From Ornithinibacillus xuwenensis (GTDB taxonomy: Bacteria > Bacillota > Bacilli > Bacillales > Amphibacillaceae), in contig NZ_JBDIML010000003.1 of the NCBI RefSeq assembly GCF_039614845.1, positions 574,819-638,818 of the forward strand: 64,000 nucleotides of DNA, written 5' to 3'. Below are positions 24,285 through 32,512 of this stretch, one piece after another; position 1 is the stretch's first letter, and each line of letters begins with the position of its first letter. The translations under genes and the position numbers were made by a program. Under the pieces are notes generated by a model. It ran no database searches. It worked only from the letters and a program-made list of their open reading frames with translations, and was not told where the DNA came from.

Positions 24285-24316
24285 AAAGGCGCTTATCCTT
24301 TTTGGGGAAAGCGCCT
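24285..24316 (-). terminator. Terminator after the PadR/HAAS/2TM operon
   Basis: On the minus strand AGGCGCTT/AAGCGCCT with a 14-base loop is followed by TTATTAA. Confidence 0.65.
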
Positions 24317-24368
24317 ACTGTGTTAGTTATTGAACTTTAGAATAACAATACCATTATAGATTTACTGT

Positions 24369-25001
24369 TCAAACCTTCTGTCGATAAGAGAAATAATACA
24401 TACTTAATGGCCACCATAGTACTGCAAATATCGGATAGACAGCCCAAATGGCATCCGGTGAGAAAAAGACATTAACACTGATAAGAAATAGACTAATAAA
24501 TAATGCAGCATTCACGGAAAATGCAAAATACGCTTTTCTCTTGGCATGATATAGAGAAAGTGGCCACCAAAGAATAAGAAAGGCAGGAAAAATCGCCCAC
24601 GGGTAAGCTGGTGCTAAATAAACATTTAAGAGTACGTAGTATAGGGTAAAAATCAAACTCATCGATATTGCCACAGTCATGTTTTTATTCCTTGTTCCAA
24701 GAACCGTAAGAATCGGCCATAGTACAATCGGTGCTATCGTATACAGGACCCATGGATAATCAGGGGTACTGATATAGTTCTCCAACACTAAATATACAAG
24801 CAAGATAAAACTACCAACTAATGAAAACAGGATTTGCTTTTTTTCTATGATCGCGTATATTCCAAAAGGCAGCAGTAGAAGTAATAGAACGGGATAAATA
24901 AACCAAGGATATTCCACACCTGTTACGTAATTAACCACAATTAAAAAGAGAATCGTCAATACACTTCCAGCGGCAACAAAACGCCATTCGTATTTTCTCA
25001 T
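24369..25001 (-). CDS. Membrane protein made of four repeated two-helix modules
   Basis: This 210-residue integral membrane protein consists of four tandem modules of about 50 residues. Each has a helix ending near an Asn-rich NxYxxxxxYPW motif and a second helix ending in LWWPL or a variant (PVLLLLLLPFG, APIVLWPILT, FLILWWPLSLY, FAVLWWPLSMYY). The repeat resembles the 2TM domain. The same module ends the preceding protein (25003-25428). It is last in a PadR-HAAS-2TM operon, a layout usually linked with envelope stress or antimicrobial peptide sensing. Its own function is unknown. Confidence 0.75.
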   Translation of the reverse strand: MRKYEWRFVAAGSVLTILFLIVVNYVTGVEYPWFIYPVLLLLLLPFGIYAIIEKKQILFSLVGSFILLVYLVLENYISTPDYPWVLYTIAPIVLWPILTVLGTRNKNMTVAISMSLIFTLYYVLLNVYLAPAYPWAIFPAFLILWWPLSLYHAKRKAYFAFSVNAALFISLFLISVNVFFSPDAIWAVYPIFAVLWWPLSMYYFSYRQKV

Positions 25002-25002
25002 A

Positions 25003-25428
25003 TTACTTGCTCCCTTTTACCTTAGACCATCTATAGTACATGGAAAGTGGCCACCATAATACGGCAAATGTTGGATAGACAAACCAAATCACGTCAGGTG
25101 AATAGTACAAATTAATGAAAACGAATAATCCAATAATTAACAAAGTCCCCCAAATCGAATAGTTTAAGCTGAGCTTTCTCCCCTTTATATCAGACTTCTT
25201 TACAGGTGTGTAATCCTCAGTGATTCCAAGCTCTTTCTTAATGTCACTGATATCCCCAAAGTCAACAATTGCTTTATTAATTGCATCCTCTTCTTCTTTG
25301 CCATGTTCCATTAAGTCCCATACTTTTTCTTCCAGATTTTGAAGTACCTCTTGCATCACAACCTCTTTTTGATTACTTTCCGGAATGTCTTTAAACAACT
25401 CATGTACATGCTGTGTTAGCTTTCTCAA
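25003..25428 (-). CDS. HAAS/permease-prefix-domain protein with a C-terminal 2TM module
   Basis: This 141-residue protein has an N-terminal helical HAAS-type signalling domain (residues 1-70, AINKAIVDFGDISDIKKELG) followed by one two-helix module ending FAVLWWPLSMYY. HAAS domains couple PadR regulators to membrane partners. The start overlaps the PadR stop (ATGA), so the two are coupled. The shared C-terminal module suggests that it interacts with, or arose from, the next gene's product. Confidence 0.8.
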   Translation of the reverse strand: MRKLTQHVHELFKDIPESNQKEVVMQEVLQNLEEKVWDLMEHGKEEEDAINKAIVDFGDISDIKKELGITEDYTPVKKSDIKGRKLSLNYSIWGTLLIIGLFVFINLYYSPDVIWFVYPTFAVLWWPLSMYYRWSKVKGSK

Positions 25429-25754
25429 TTAAATCCCTCCATAAATATATTCATAATTTCCTTTGTTTCTTCCCATTCTTCAACAGTCTCTTTAAAATAA
25501 GCTTTTCCCAGTGTTGTAATGCGATAATATTTCCGTTTACCACCCTTTGACTCGCTCCCAAAATAGGATTCAATTAATTCCTTTTTCTCCAACCGTTGAA
25601 AAACTGCATACAAAGTTGCTTCCTTTATCTGAAATCGCTCATCCGTACGTTGACTAATTTCCTTCGATATTTCATAGCCATAACGATCCTTTTCCATGAT
25701 TAACCGTAAGATAATCGAATCCAAATGACCTCGAATGATATCACTTCTAATCAA
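25425..25754 (-). CDS. PadR-family transcriptional regulator
   Basis: This protein of about 109 residues starts from TTG 25754, chosen because a GGAAGGGG stretch precedes it and PadR proteins begin at this point (IRSDIIRGHLDSIILRLI). The longer frame from 25841 would add 29 atypical residues. The winged helix has motifs YGYEISKEI, IKEATLYAVFQRLEKKELIE and GGKRKYYRITTLG. It heads the operon with the HAAS and 2TM genes and is likely an autorepressor. Confidence 0.9.
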   Translation of the reverse strand: MIRSDIIRGHLDSIILRLIMEKDRYGYEISKEISQRTDERFQIKEATLYAVFQRLEKKELIESYFGSESKGGKRKYYRITTLGKAYFKETVEEWEETKEIMNIFMEGFN

Positions 25755-25887
25755 GGTACCACCCCTTCCTACACTAAGTACCCTACCACATAGAATACTA
25801 TCTGATAGAGTAATCATAATATACTGTACTCGGTCTGTCAAAGTAATTTTTAATTATTATTGTAAAATTTACAAAGTTAACCATTGT

Positions 25888-25926
25888 AAAAAGGCACCAG
25901 AGAACCTGAAGCTCCCTACTGCCTTT
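25888..25926 (-). terminator. Terminator after hydrolase-DUF4279 gene
   Basis: On the minus strand AAAGGCA/TGCCTTT encloses further partial pairing and runs into TTTTTACA. It lies about 100 bases after the gene end. Confidence 0.6.
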
Positions 25927-26024
25927 ACGAAATTATCGTTATTCACTTACTATAGACTGGGTCAAGTGCAGAACCTGCTTTACCACCTAGTCCTAGTGAT
26001 TTTGTCTTTTTCATCACCAACCCA

Positions 26025-27143
26025 TTATAATTTCCTACCCTTAAAATTAATCCCATCATTTTCAAATCGTAAATTTTCATCAAACGGCATCACATAACAG
26101 TCAAAATCGATATATTCCGTCTGGATCTGATGAGCGAAACTAATGAGCTTCTTATTCAATGTAAGTATTGGCATCTGACCATTTTCTACGTGAAGGACTA
26201 CTTGAATGTGGGAAGTCAAATCATACTTTTTCCGCAGCTCATTTATGACAAATATTTTACTTCGTAGCTTTCCGACGATTTGGTTCATGACATCTTCTAA
26301 ATCAACGTTTTCCTGATAACCTGTTTCTAACTCCCAACTGGTTTGTGTATAATATCTTCTAAAATCAGGATTAATCTTCCCATTGGGAGGAATAATTTCA
26401 TCCCCTTTTTTAACTGTGTTTGTCGGTTCAATCCCTAGTTTTTCGGTGACTTCCTCCAATGGGAAATCATCTCCATAGAGACATATATAAACCTGAATCT
26501 CCGTTTTCTTCTCAATTAGCTCGATTACGCCAGTTTGAATAAACTGCTGCACAATTTGCACGATTGATCTCATCGTATCAATATTAAGTTCCGGATAAAT
26601 ATCTTCGAGCAGGTCACCCCCATTTACATGCGCAACAATTAAATGCTCCTTCTCCTCTACTAATTGAGCACCTTCTTCCTGAATAAGGTCTCCAGAATCC
26701 CCAAATAGAACAAGTCCTTTATTAGGCCGATTTAACAAGGCCTGAAGCACATTAGAATGATTAATATCGGGCGAAAACCAAACGGCCTGTATATTCGGAT
26801 ATACCTGATGGGTGAGAAAATAAGCAGCAACTGTCGACCCTAATCCCATTGAAACAAAATGGATTGTTTCATATTCATGCTGTTGCAAAAAAGTGATAAT
26901 CATCTCATTTACAATCACTGGTAATTTTTCCTCATCAATATCTTGAGAAGTATACAGGAGTTGGAGCGAATCAAAACCTTCATTCCAGTAAATGTGATTA
27001 GTATACCAAAACAAAGGTCCCTGCGTCGTATATGCTTTACTTGGTAATAAGATTACTAGCTTTGTAGACTTTTCCGTTCGATCCATCCAAATATAGGGAA
27101 TCGTAACCCCATGCGCTTCCATGTTTCCTTTATGATTTGGCAA
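26025..27143 (-). CDS. Alpha/beta-hydrolase-like domain fused to DUF4279
   Basis: This protein of about 372 residues starts at TTG 27143, seven bases after AGGAGG; the in-frame ATG at 27167 lies before that site. Residues 1-205 resemble a small alpha/beta hydrolase with elbow FVSMGLGSTVAAYF and a later Asp/His pair (LFGDSGD, HVNGGD). The nucleophile position reads Met in SMGLGS, so catalysis is uncertain. Residues about 215-365 match DUF4279 (VYICLYGDDFPLEEVTEKLG, SWELETGYQENVDLEDVMNQ). I do not know a described function for this fusion. It is divergent from an Imm11-like gene. Confidence 0.72.
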   Translation of the reverse strand: MPNHKGNMEAHGVTIPYIWMDRTEKSTKLVILLPSKAYTTQGPLFWYTNHIYWNEGFDSLQLLYTSQDIDEEKLPVIVNEMIITFLQQHEYETIHFVSMGLGSTVAAYFLTHQVYPNIQAVWFSPDINHSNVLQALLNRPNKGLVLFGDSGDLIQEEGAQLVEEKEHLIVAHVNGGDLLEDIYPELNIDTMRSIVQIVQQFIQTGVIELIEKKTEIQVYICLYGDDFPLEEVTEKLGIEPTNTVKKGDEIIPPNGKINPDFRRYYTQTSWELETGYQENVDLEDVMNQIVGKLRSKIFVINELRKKYDLTSHIQVVLHVENGQMPILTLNKKLISFAHQIQTEYIDFDCYVMPFDENLRFENDGINFKGRKL

Positions 27144-27396
27144 TACATTTCCTCCTAAAGATGTCAAAGATAGCTCTATTATAATACTTTTTTGAACGCA
27201 TAGAATACGATTATTACTAATCTGATAACCAACATCTATATGCCTTATATCTTTGAAATAACCCTAACGTAAGGAATCTAGCTATTTATGTTAAAATAAA
27301 TATAGAAATTTCTGTAAGGTTAGTTCGTAATCAGATCAGCATATATGAAAGTAATCGAAAGTCTGAAGTGTATTGAAACAGCATTGAGGTGAGTGT

Positions 27397-27966
27397 ATGT
27401 ATTGGGTGCTCGTAAGTGAACGATCAGATGAGTATGAAATTAGCATTGATAAGGTACCACCAATTATAGAATCTCATAGCCTGTATATGGATCAAGGTAG
27501 CTTTATTCCAGATAGACTGCCGACAATTGATATCCCCTTTACTCAGCATATTGAGGAACGGAAAACGGATAACATTATTGTACCTACTAGAATGGGTTTA
27601 TTCGTAAACGAAAAGGTCAAAAGTATCTTCGACAAGCTAGGTATTCGTAATATCCAATATTTCAAGGCTCGTCTAATCCAACAGAGCACACAGATAATAA
27701 ACGAGAATTATTACATAGCTAATGTTATTGGTAAATATGCCTGTGTCGATCATCAAGAATCGGAGCTGGAGTATTTTGATGATGGTGATATTCAATTTAT
27801 TGATAAGTTGGTGCTGAATTTGGAGGAAGGGAATGACCATGGTCATATTTTCCGCCTCGCAGAATTTCCTGCATTGCTGATGATAAGCCAGCAATTGAAA
27901 GACATAATAGTAGACAGCAATATCACTGGTTTTAAAATTTATAACCCGGCAGAGTTTTCACTATAA
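27397..27966 (+). CDS. Imm11/DUF1629-like immunity-family protein
   Basis: This 189-residue protein resembles the Imm11 (DUF1629) family in its order of elements: the middle KARLIQQSTQIINENYYIAN, an IDKLVLNLE strand, then HIFRLAEFPALLMISQQL and NITGFKIYNPAEF at the end. Members are cytosolic antidotes in polymorphic toxin systems. No toxin gene lies next to it, so it is an orphan or has a different role. It starts after GAGGTGAG and has its own hairpin downstream. Family assignment is moderate, from motif order rather than a search. Confidence 0.6.
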   Translation: MYWVLVSERSDEYEISIDKVPPIIESHSLYMDQGSFIPDRLPTIDIPFTQHIEERKTDNIIVPTRMGLFVNEKVKSIFDKLGIRNIQYFKARLIQQSTQIINENYYIANVIGKYACVDHQESELEYFDDGDIQFIDKLVLNLEEGNDHGHIFRLAEFPALLMISQQLKDIIVDSNITGFKIYNPAEFSL

Positions 27967-27990
27967 TTCGTGAAAAGTTATATTTTTCCG

Positions 27991-28020
27991 TAATAAAGCG
28001 TATTTCAATACGTTTTATTA
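27991..28020. repeat. Long hairpin after the Imm11-like gene
   Basis: TAATAAAGCGTAT and ATACGTTTTATTA (one G-T pair) enclose a 4-base loop. It has no clear T-run and may stabilise the mRNA end. Confidence 0.55.
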
Positions 28021-28062
28021 TGGATTAACAAATTTTTTAGAATACGAAACAGCATTAAAAAA

Positions 28063-28097
28063 TGGGGTACTAAATCTATGCAATTTAGCACCCCTTT
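28063..28097. terminator. Bidirectional terminator between Imm11-like gene and selO
   Basis: GGGGTACTAAAT pairs with ATTTAGCACCCC (one mismatch). It is flanked by TTTATATT on the plus side and TTTTTTAAT on the minus side, so it serves both convergent genes. Confidence 0.75.
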
Positions 28098-28196
28098 ATA
28101 TTAAATCTTGTTTGCGTTCATTAAAAGTGAGCTAATTATCCTTTTGATTTCTATTTTTGAATGAAGAATTTGTGGTTGAAACCTATTAGAATTAAA

Positions 28197-29672
28197 TCAA
28201 GTGCCACAATAAGTCTGATATGGCTGATTCGATGGCTCTGGAGGTTTTGCATATTCCTCCTGTTCAGTAGCGTACGTGTAAGGGTTAGCAAGAACCTTTA
28301 GTAGACGCCCCATTACACTGTAGTCAGATTGTTCTACTGCAGCTTCTAGCGCTTCCTCAACCCGGTGATTTCTAGGAATTACAGCAGGATTATTGTTTCG
28401 CATCACTTCAAGGGATACTTCTTCACTTTCTTTTTGCCTTCTCAGTCTTTCTTTCCATTCTCCAAACCATATCTTAAAGTCTTCCTTATCTAATAGCCCA
28501 ATATCCGCAATTCTATTTACGGTTAAACCACGGAAGGTATTCGTATAATCAGCGTTGTATTTTTCCATTAATTCATAAAGACTCTCTATTAAGGCCTTGT
28601 CTTCTTCCTCTTCATTCAGAATACCAAGTTTTTTCCTCGCTCCAGATAACCAGTATTCATGATATAAGCTAGAATAGTTTGATAAGGTATCCTCTGCTAT
28701 CTCGATAGCTTTATTCTTGTTCTCGTGCAGTAACGGTACCAACGCTTCAGCAAATCTGGTTAAATTCCAAACTCCAATCCTTGGTTGATTCCCATAAGCA
28801 TAACGCCCTTGTTTATCAATAGAACTAAATACGGTTGCCGGATTATATTCATCCATAAATGCACATGGGCCATAATCAATCGTTTCCCCACTAATCGTCA
28901 TATTATCTGTATTCATCACACCATGTATAAACCCGACCAGTTGCCATTTAGCAATAAGGCTAGCTTGACGTTCTATAACGTTTTCAAGAAATAATCGATA
29001 CGGATTGTCATTCGCTGCTAATTCTGGGTAATGGCGACTGATCGTATAATCCGTAAGGGAGCGTAGTTCTTCCTTTGTCCCCCAATTTGCTGCATATTGA
29101 AATGTTCCGACACGAATATGGCTTGCAGCTATACGGGTAAGAATTGCACCTGGTAATGGCTTTTCCCTCATTACTGTCTCTCCAGTTGTGACAACCGCTA
29201 AACTGCGAGTAGTAGGGATACCAAGTCCATGCATGGCTTCACTAATGATGTATTCTCTCAGCATAGGGCCAAGTGTTGCACGACCATCGCCTCCACGTGA
29301 ATACGGAGTTCTTCCTGAACCTTTTAGCTGTACATCGTATTGTTTACCTGATGGCGTCATCTGTTCACCAAGCAATATAGCTCGACCATCCCCTAGCATC
29401 GTAAAATGTCCAAATTGATGTCCTGCATATGCTTGAGCAAGTGGCTTTGAGCCCGGAGGTATGTCATTTCCAGTAAAAATTGCTGCACCATAACTATTAT
29501 TCAGCTCCTTCTCATTTAAGCCTAAATATCCGGCTAATGATGTATTAAACGCCACGATTTTTGGGGATCGTACCGAATCCGCCTTGTTTCTTGAGAAGAA
29601 TTTATCAGGTAAACTGGTATAACTATTGTCCAGTTCCCAGCCTATTTGATTGGGGTCTTCTAAATTTTTCAT
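28197..29672 (-). CDS. selO: SelO/YdiU-family protein adenylyltransferase
   Basis: This 491-residue SelO pseudokinase-fold protein transfers AMP from ATP to protein Ser/Thr/Tyr residues. Motifs are YAGHQFGHFTMLGDGRAILL, QLKGSGRTPYSRGGDGRATL and the metal/catalytic stretch VMNTDNMTISGETIDYGPCA. The C-terminus ends YQTYCGT; this near-terminal Cys corresponds to the selenocysteine site of eukaryotic SELENOO and is thought to be redox active. A stand-alone gene with a shared terminator. Confidence 0.93.
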   Translation of the reverse strand: MKNLEDPNQIGWELDNSYTSLPDKFFSRNKADSVRSPKIVAFNTSLAGYLGLNEKELNNSYGAAIFTGNDIPPGSKPLAQAYAGHQFGHFTMLGDGRAILLGEQMTPSGKQYDVQLKGSGRTPYSRGGDGRATLGPMLREYIISEAMHGLGIPTTRSLAVVTTGETVMREKPLPGAILTRIAASHIRVGTFQYAANWGTKEELRSLTDYTISRHYPELAANDNPYRLFLENVIERQASLIAKWQLVGFIHGVMNTDNMTISGETIDYGPCAFMDEYNPATVFSSIDKQGRYAYGNQPRIGVWNLTRFAEALVPLLHENKNKAIEIAEDTLSNYSSLYHEYWLSGARKKLGILNEEEEDKALIESLYELMEKYNADYTNTFRGLTVNRIADIGLLDKEDFKIWFGEWKERLRRQKESEEVSLEVMRNNNPAVIPRNHRVEEALEAAVEQSDYSVMGRLLKVLANPYTYATEQEEYAKPPEPSNQPYQTYCGT

Positions 29673-29717
29673 TTTTTATCTTCCTTTACATTAAGAATTC
29701 TATAAACAAATGCGCAT

Positions 29718-29966
29718 TTATTCCAAAGGCGCTAACTCCTCTTCCGTTAACCATTTGTGATTGACCGCTTCCTGCCCATCAGCTGTTGTAAAATTCACCA
29801 TATAAACCGTCGTTTTTTCAGAAGAGATAATCTCCTGAACCGTACCTTCCATGCCCATCATATGATTCGCAGTTGTCTTCACTTCCGTTCCTGGTTGTAA
29901 AGGTTCATCGCCTACTTCAACAAACTCTTCGTGAACGATGCTATATAGCGTAGTTTGAGCAGAATA
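29718..29966 (-). pseudogene. YdhK/DUF1541 gene remnant (3' part only)
   Basis: The open frame ends at TAA 29718 and encodes HEEFVEVGDEPLQPGTEV, then ANHMMGMEGTVQEI and NHKWLTEEELAPLE, matching the C-terminal repeat of YdhK-like DUF1541 lipoproteins. There is no start codon or signal peptide; an in-frame stop (29967-29969) lies just before the remnant. The intact protein would be a secreted lipoprotein of about 200 residues. It lies between selO and the MFS terminator. Confidence 0.75.
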
Positions 29967-29988
29967 TTATTAGGAATACATCATAAAT

Positions 29989-30026
29989 AAGAGTCATTCT
30001 CCTATTTGGAATGGAGAATGACTCTT
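29989..30026 (-). terminator. Terminator after MFS drug-type pump
   Basis: AAGAGTCATTCTCC and GGAGAATGACTCTT form a perfect 14-bp stem with a 10-base loop. The minus side continues ATTTATG, a weak T tract. Confidence 0.7.
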
Positions 30027-30038
30027 ATCTATTTTTAT

Positions 30039-31475
30039 TTAATTCTGTTCATCATCCGAATAATCTGGGGAAACAGACCTCCGAATGAATAGTGCAACGA
30101 CAAAAGCAATACAAGCCAGAGCTAACGCAAACCAGTAAGCATGATGAACACCTAATGTCATGGCATCATTTGTTACTTGCTCCGTAACTGGTCCAGATAC
30201 CTCTCGTAGATAGGATTTTTCCCCATGAGTCATAATACTTACAAATACCGATACGCCTAGCGCACCTGCGACAGGCTGCAATGTGTTTGAGATTGCTGTC
30301 CCATGTGGATATAAGTGCTTTGGTAACTCATTTAAAGCATTTGTTTGCGATGGCATCATGATTGCTGAAATCGAAACCATTAATAATATATAGACAAGGA
30401 TAAACGCCCAGACTGGCACAGACGGTGATATATTACTAAAGAATATCATGACGCCAATAATCACAATTGTACCTGGGATGATAAGCTTCCTCGGTCCAAA
30501 TTTATCAAATAACGTTCCCATCACCGGTGACAGCAATCCATTTAATATCGCACCAGGTAAAAGCAATAGCCCAGTCAATTTCGCTGAATATTCAAGAGGT
30601 CCCTGTAAGTACATTGGCATGACAATCTCGGAAGCAAACATTGCCATAATAACAATCACAAATATAATAATACCTTTAGTATAATTTTTATATTTGAATA
30701 CGCGAACATCCAATAAAGGCTCCTCTAACCTCAATTGACGAATAATAAATGCCACCATACTAAGTAAGCTAACTACAATAATGACAATGATATTCGTTGA
30801 AAAAAGTCCAGCCGCTTCATGTCCCGCACTACTAAAGCCATATACAAATCCGCCAATTCCAATCGATGAAAATATGATGGAAATGACATCTACTTTAGGG
30901 CGAGTAACTTCCCCGACATTTTCTAAATACTTCCAAGCAAAAATAATAGAAAATAACGCAAATGGGATTACGATAATAAATAGCCAACGCCAGCCTAATA
31001 GATCCACGATTACCCCAGATAATGTAGGCCCGATTGCAGGGGCAAACATTATAACCAAGCCAAAAGTTCCCATAATCTTACCACGAACCTCAGGACGATA
31101 GAGTAATAACAAGGCATTCATGATAACAGGAATTAATAATCCTGTTCCGACAGCTTGTGTCATTCGCCCAACCAATAGCATCGGAAAGTTAATTGCACAT
31201 GCTGCAATCGTTGTTCCAATTAAGAATATTGTCATGACACTAATAAACATTTTTCGTGTTGTAAACCACTGGATCAATAGTGCTGAAATAGGCATTAAAA
31301 CACCCATAACCAACATAAATCCAGTCGCCATCCATTGTACTGTTGGACGACCAACACCAAATACTTCCATTAGCTCCGTTAAAGCTATGTTCAATAAGGT
31401 TTCATTCAAAATAGCAAAGAACGCACCAATCATGAACGTTACTAATATTAATCTCGAATTTATCTTTGATTCCAT
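30039..31475 (-). CDS. DHA2-family MFS multidrug-type exporter (14 helices)
   Basis: This 478-residue MFS protein of the drug:H+ antiporter-2 type (EmrB/QacA-like) has VQWMATGFMLVMGVLMPISA in helix 2, the motif-C-like GPTLSGVIVDLLGWRWLF and the second-half loop LFDKFGPRKLIIPG. It would export hydrophobic or cationic compounds driven by protons. It starts after GGAGGAAAAC. The substrate cannot be told. No regulator is next to it. Confidence 0.92.
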   Translation of the reverse strand: MESKINSRLILVTFMIGAFFAILNETLLNIALTELMEVFGVGRPTVQWMATGFMLVMGVLMPISALLIQWFTTRKMFISVMTIFLIGTTIAACAINFPMLLVGRMTQAVGTGLLIPVIMNALLLLYRPEVRGKIMGTFGLVIMFAPAIGPTLSGVIVDLLGWRWLFIIVIPFALFSIIFAWKYLENVGEVTRPKVDVISIIFSSIGIGGFVYGFSSAGHEAAGLFSTNIIVIIVVSLLSMVAFIIRQLRLEEPLLDVRVFKYKNYTKGIIIFVIVIMAMFASEIVMPMYLQGPLEYSAKLTGLLLLPGAILNGLLSPVMGTLFDKFGPRKLIIPGTIVIIGVMIFFSNISPSVPVWAFILVYILLMVSISAIMMPSQTNALNELPKHLYPHGTAISNTLQPVAGALGVSVFVSIMTHGEKSYLREVSGPVTEQVTNDAMTLGVHHAYWFALALACIAFVVALFIRRSVSPDYSDDEQN

Positions 31476-31678
31476 CTGTTTTCCTCCGGCATTCTAAAGA
31501 CTGTTCATTCCCTTTTGAGTACATTAGTATAACCCATTGTATACTGTATGTCATGTAAAAGATTTGTAAAGTACTCGGTGTATTTCATACTGAAAATTTG
31601 GAGCCCATTATTGATTAAAACAGCACCAAATGCCCACTAGGCCGAATACTGTATAGGGAGCTAGTGGAGGTGATTCGA

Positions 31679-32422
31679 ATGCACGGTTTATTCCAAGACA
31701 GTCCTACTAATCGAGAGAATTTAAACGAGTGGGAAAGAGCTACAATTGAAAAATTTGAGATAAAAATGAAGGACAAGAAAAATCCATTTCCATGTATCCC
31801 TGCTACAATTGGATTTTCAACCAATCAACTTCGATACGGTTATGTCGGTGACCCAAGAATAGAAGCAACGGTCAATGAACTAGCGGTTATCTTAAAGGCT
31901 TTCACAGAGAAATCAAAAGAATTCGGGGATTACACTTCACTGATTATATTTTATCAGCTACCAAAAGACATGGAGGAAACATATTCAGTTGAGGATTACG
32001 AGCGATTGTTTTGGCAACAGCTCAGTCAACTGACAGCTGTTGATGAAATCAAATGGCCAGAGGATATAACGATAGAGGCACATGACCCGAGTTGGGAATA
32101 TTGTTTTCACGGAGAAAGATATTTCATGTATTGTGCAACACCTGCACATTCCAATCGAAAGAGTAGACATTTTGATACGATGATGCTCGCCATTACCCCT
32201 AGATGGGTTCTGCAAGCCTTTAACAAGTCAGAAGTACGGGCTAAGAAAATAAAGGATAGTATCAGAAAACGACTGAAAAACTATGATGCTATCGACGTAC
32301 ATCGCGATTTAAATCGTTATGGTGCAGCTGATAATTACGAGTGGAAGCAATATTTTTTGCGGGACGAAGATACTGGTCTTACCAGATGTCCTTTTCATAG
32401 ACAATTGAAATGTATTCGTTAA
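31679..32422 (+). CDS. YqcI/YcgG (GntA-like) heme-dependent hydroxylase family protein
   Basis: This protein of about 247 residues starts at ATG 31679, six bases after GGAGGTG. It belongs to the YqcI/YcgG family: NPFPCIPATIGFSTNQLRYGY with the conserved Cys, SLIIFYQLPKDM, PAHSNRKSRHFDTMMLAITP and a Cys-containing tail TRCPFHRQLKCIR. A family member, GntA, is a heme-dependent N-hydroxylase in guanitoxin synthesis; most members are uncharacterised. No guanitoxin genes are nearby, so only the family is claimed. Confidence 0.85.
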   Translation: MHGLFQDSPTNRENLNEWERATIEKFEIKMKDKKNPFPCIPATIGFSTNQLRYGYVGDPRIEATVNELAVILKAFTEKSKEFGDYTSLIIFYQLPKDMEETYSVEDYERLFWQQLSQLTAVDEIKWPEDITIEAHDPSWEYCFHGERYFMYCATPAHSNRKSRHFDTMMLAITPRWVLQAFNKSEVRAKKIKDSIRKRLKNYDAIDVHRDLNRYGAADNYEWKQYFLRDEDTGLTRCPFHRQLKCIR

Positions 32423-32463
32423 GAAACTATCGGAATTCAAAATACTAGTGTATTGACTTATCA

Positions 32464-32492
32464 CCCCCTTAGGTGGAACTGTCCTAAGGGGG
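32464..32492. terminator. Perfect G/C-rich hairpin between GntA-like and permease genes
   Basis: CCCCCTTAGG and CCTAAGGGGG form a 10-bp stem with a 9-base loop between convergent genes. It lacks a T-run right after the stem; a T tract comes about 20 bases later. Confidence 0.5.
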
Positions 32493-32512
32493 GGATTCAG
32501 GTTCTGGTTTAA

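Noticed and set aside
32464..32492. CstR-type operator reading of the CCCCCTTAGG hairpin
   Set aside because: It lacks the ATACC/GGGTAT arms; it is a longer stem-loop between convergent genes.
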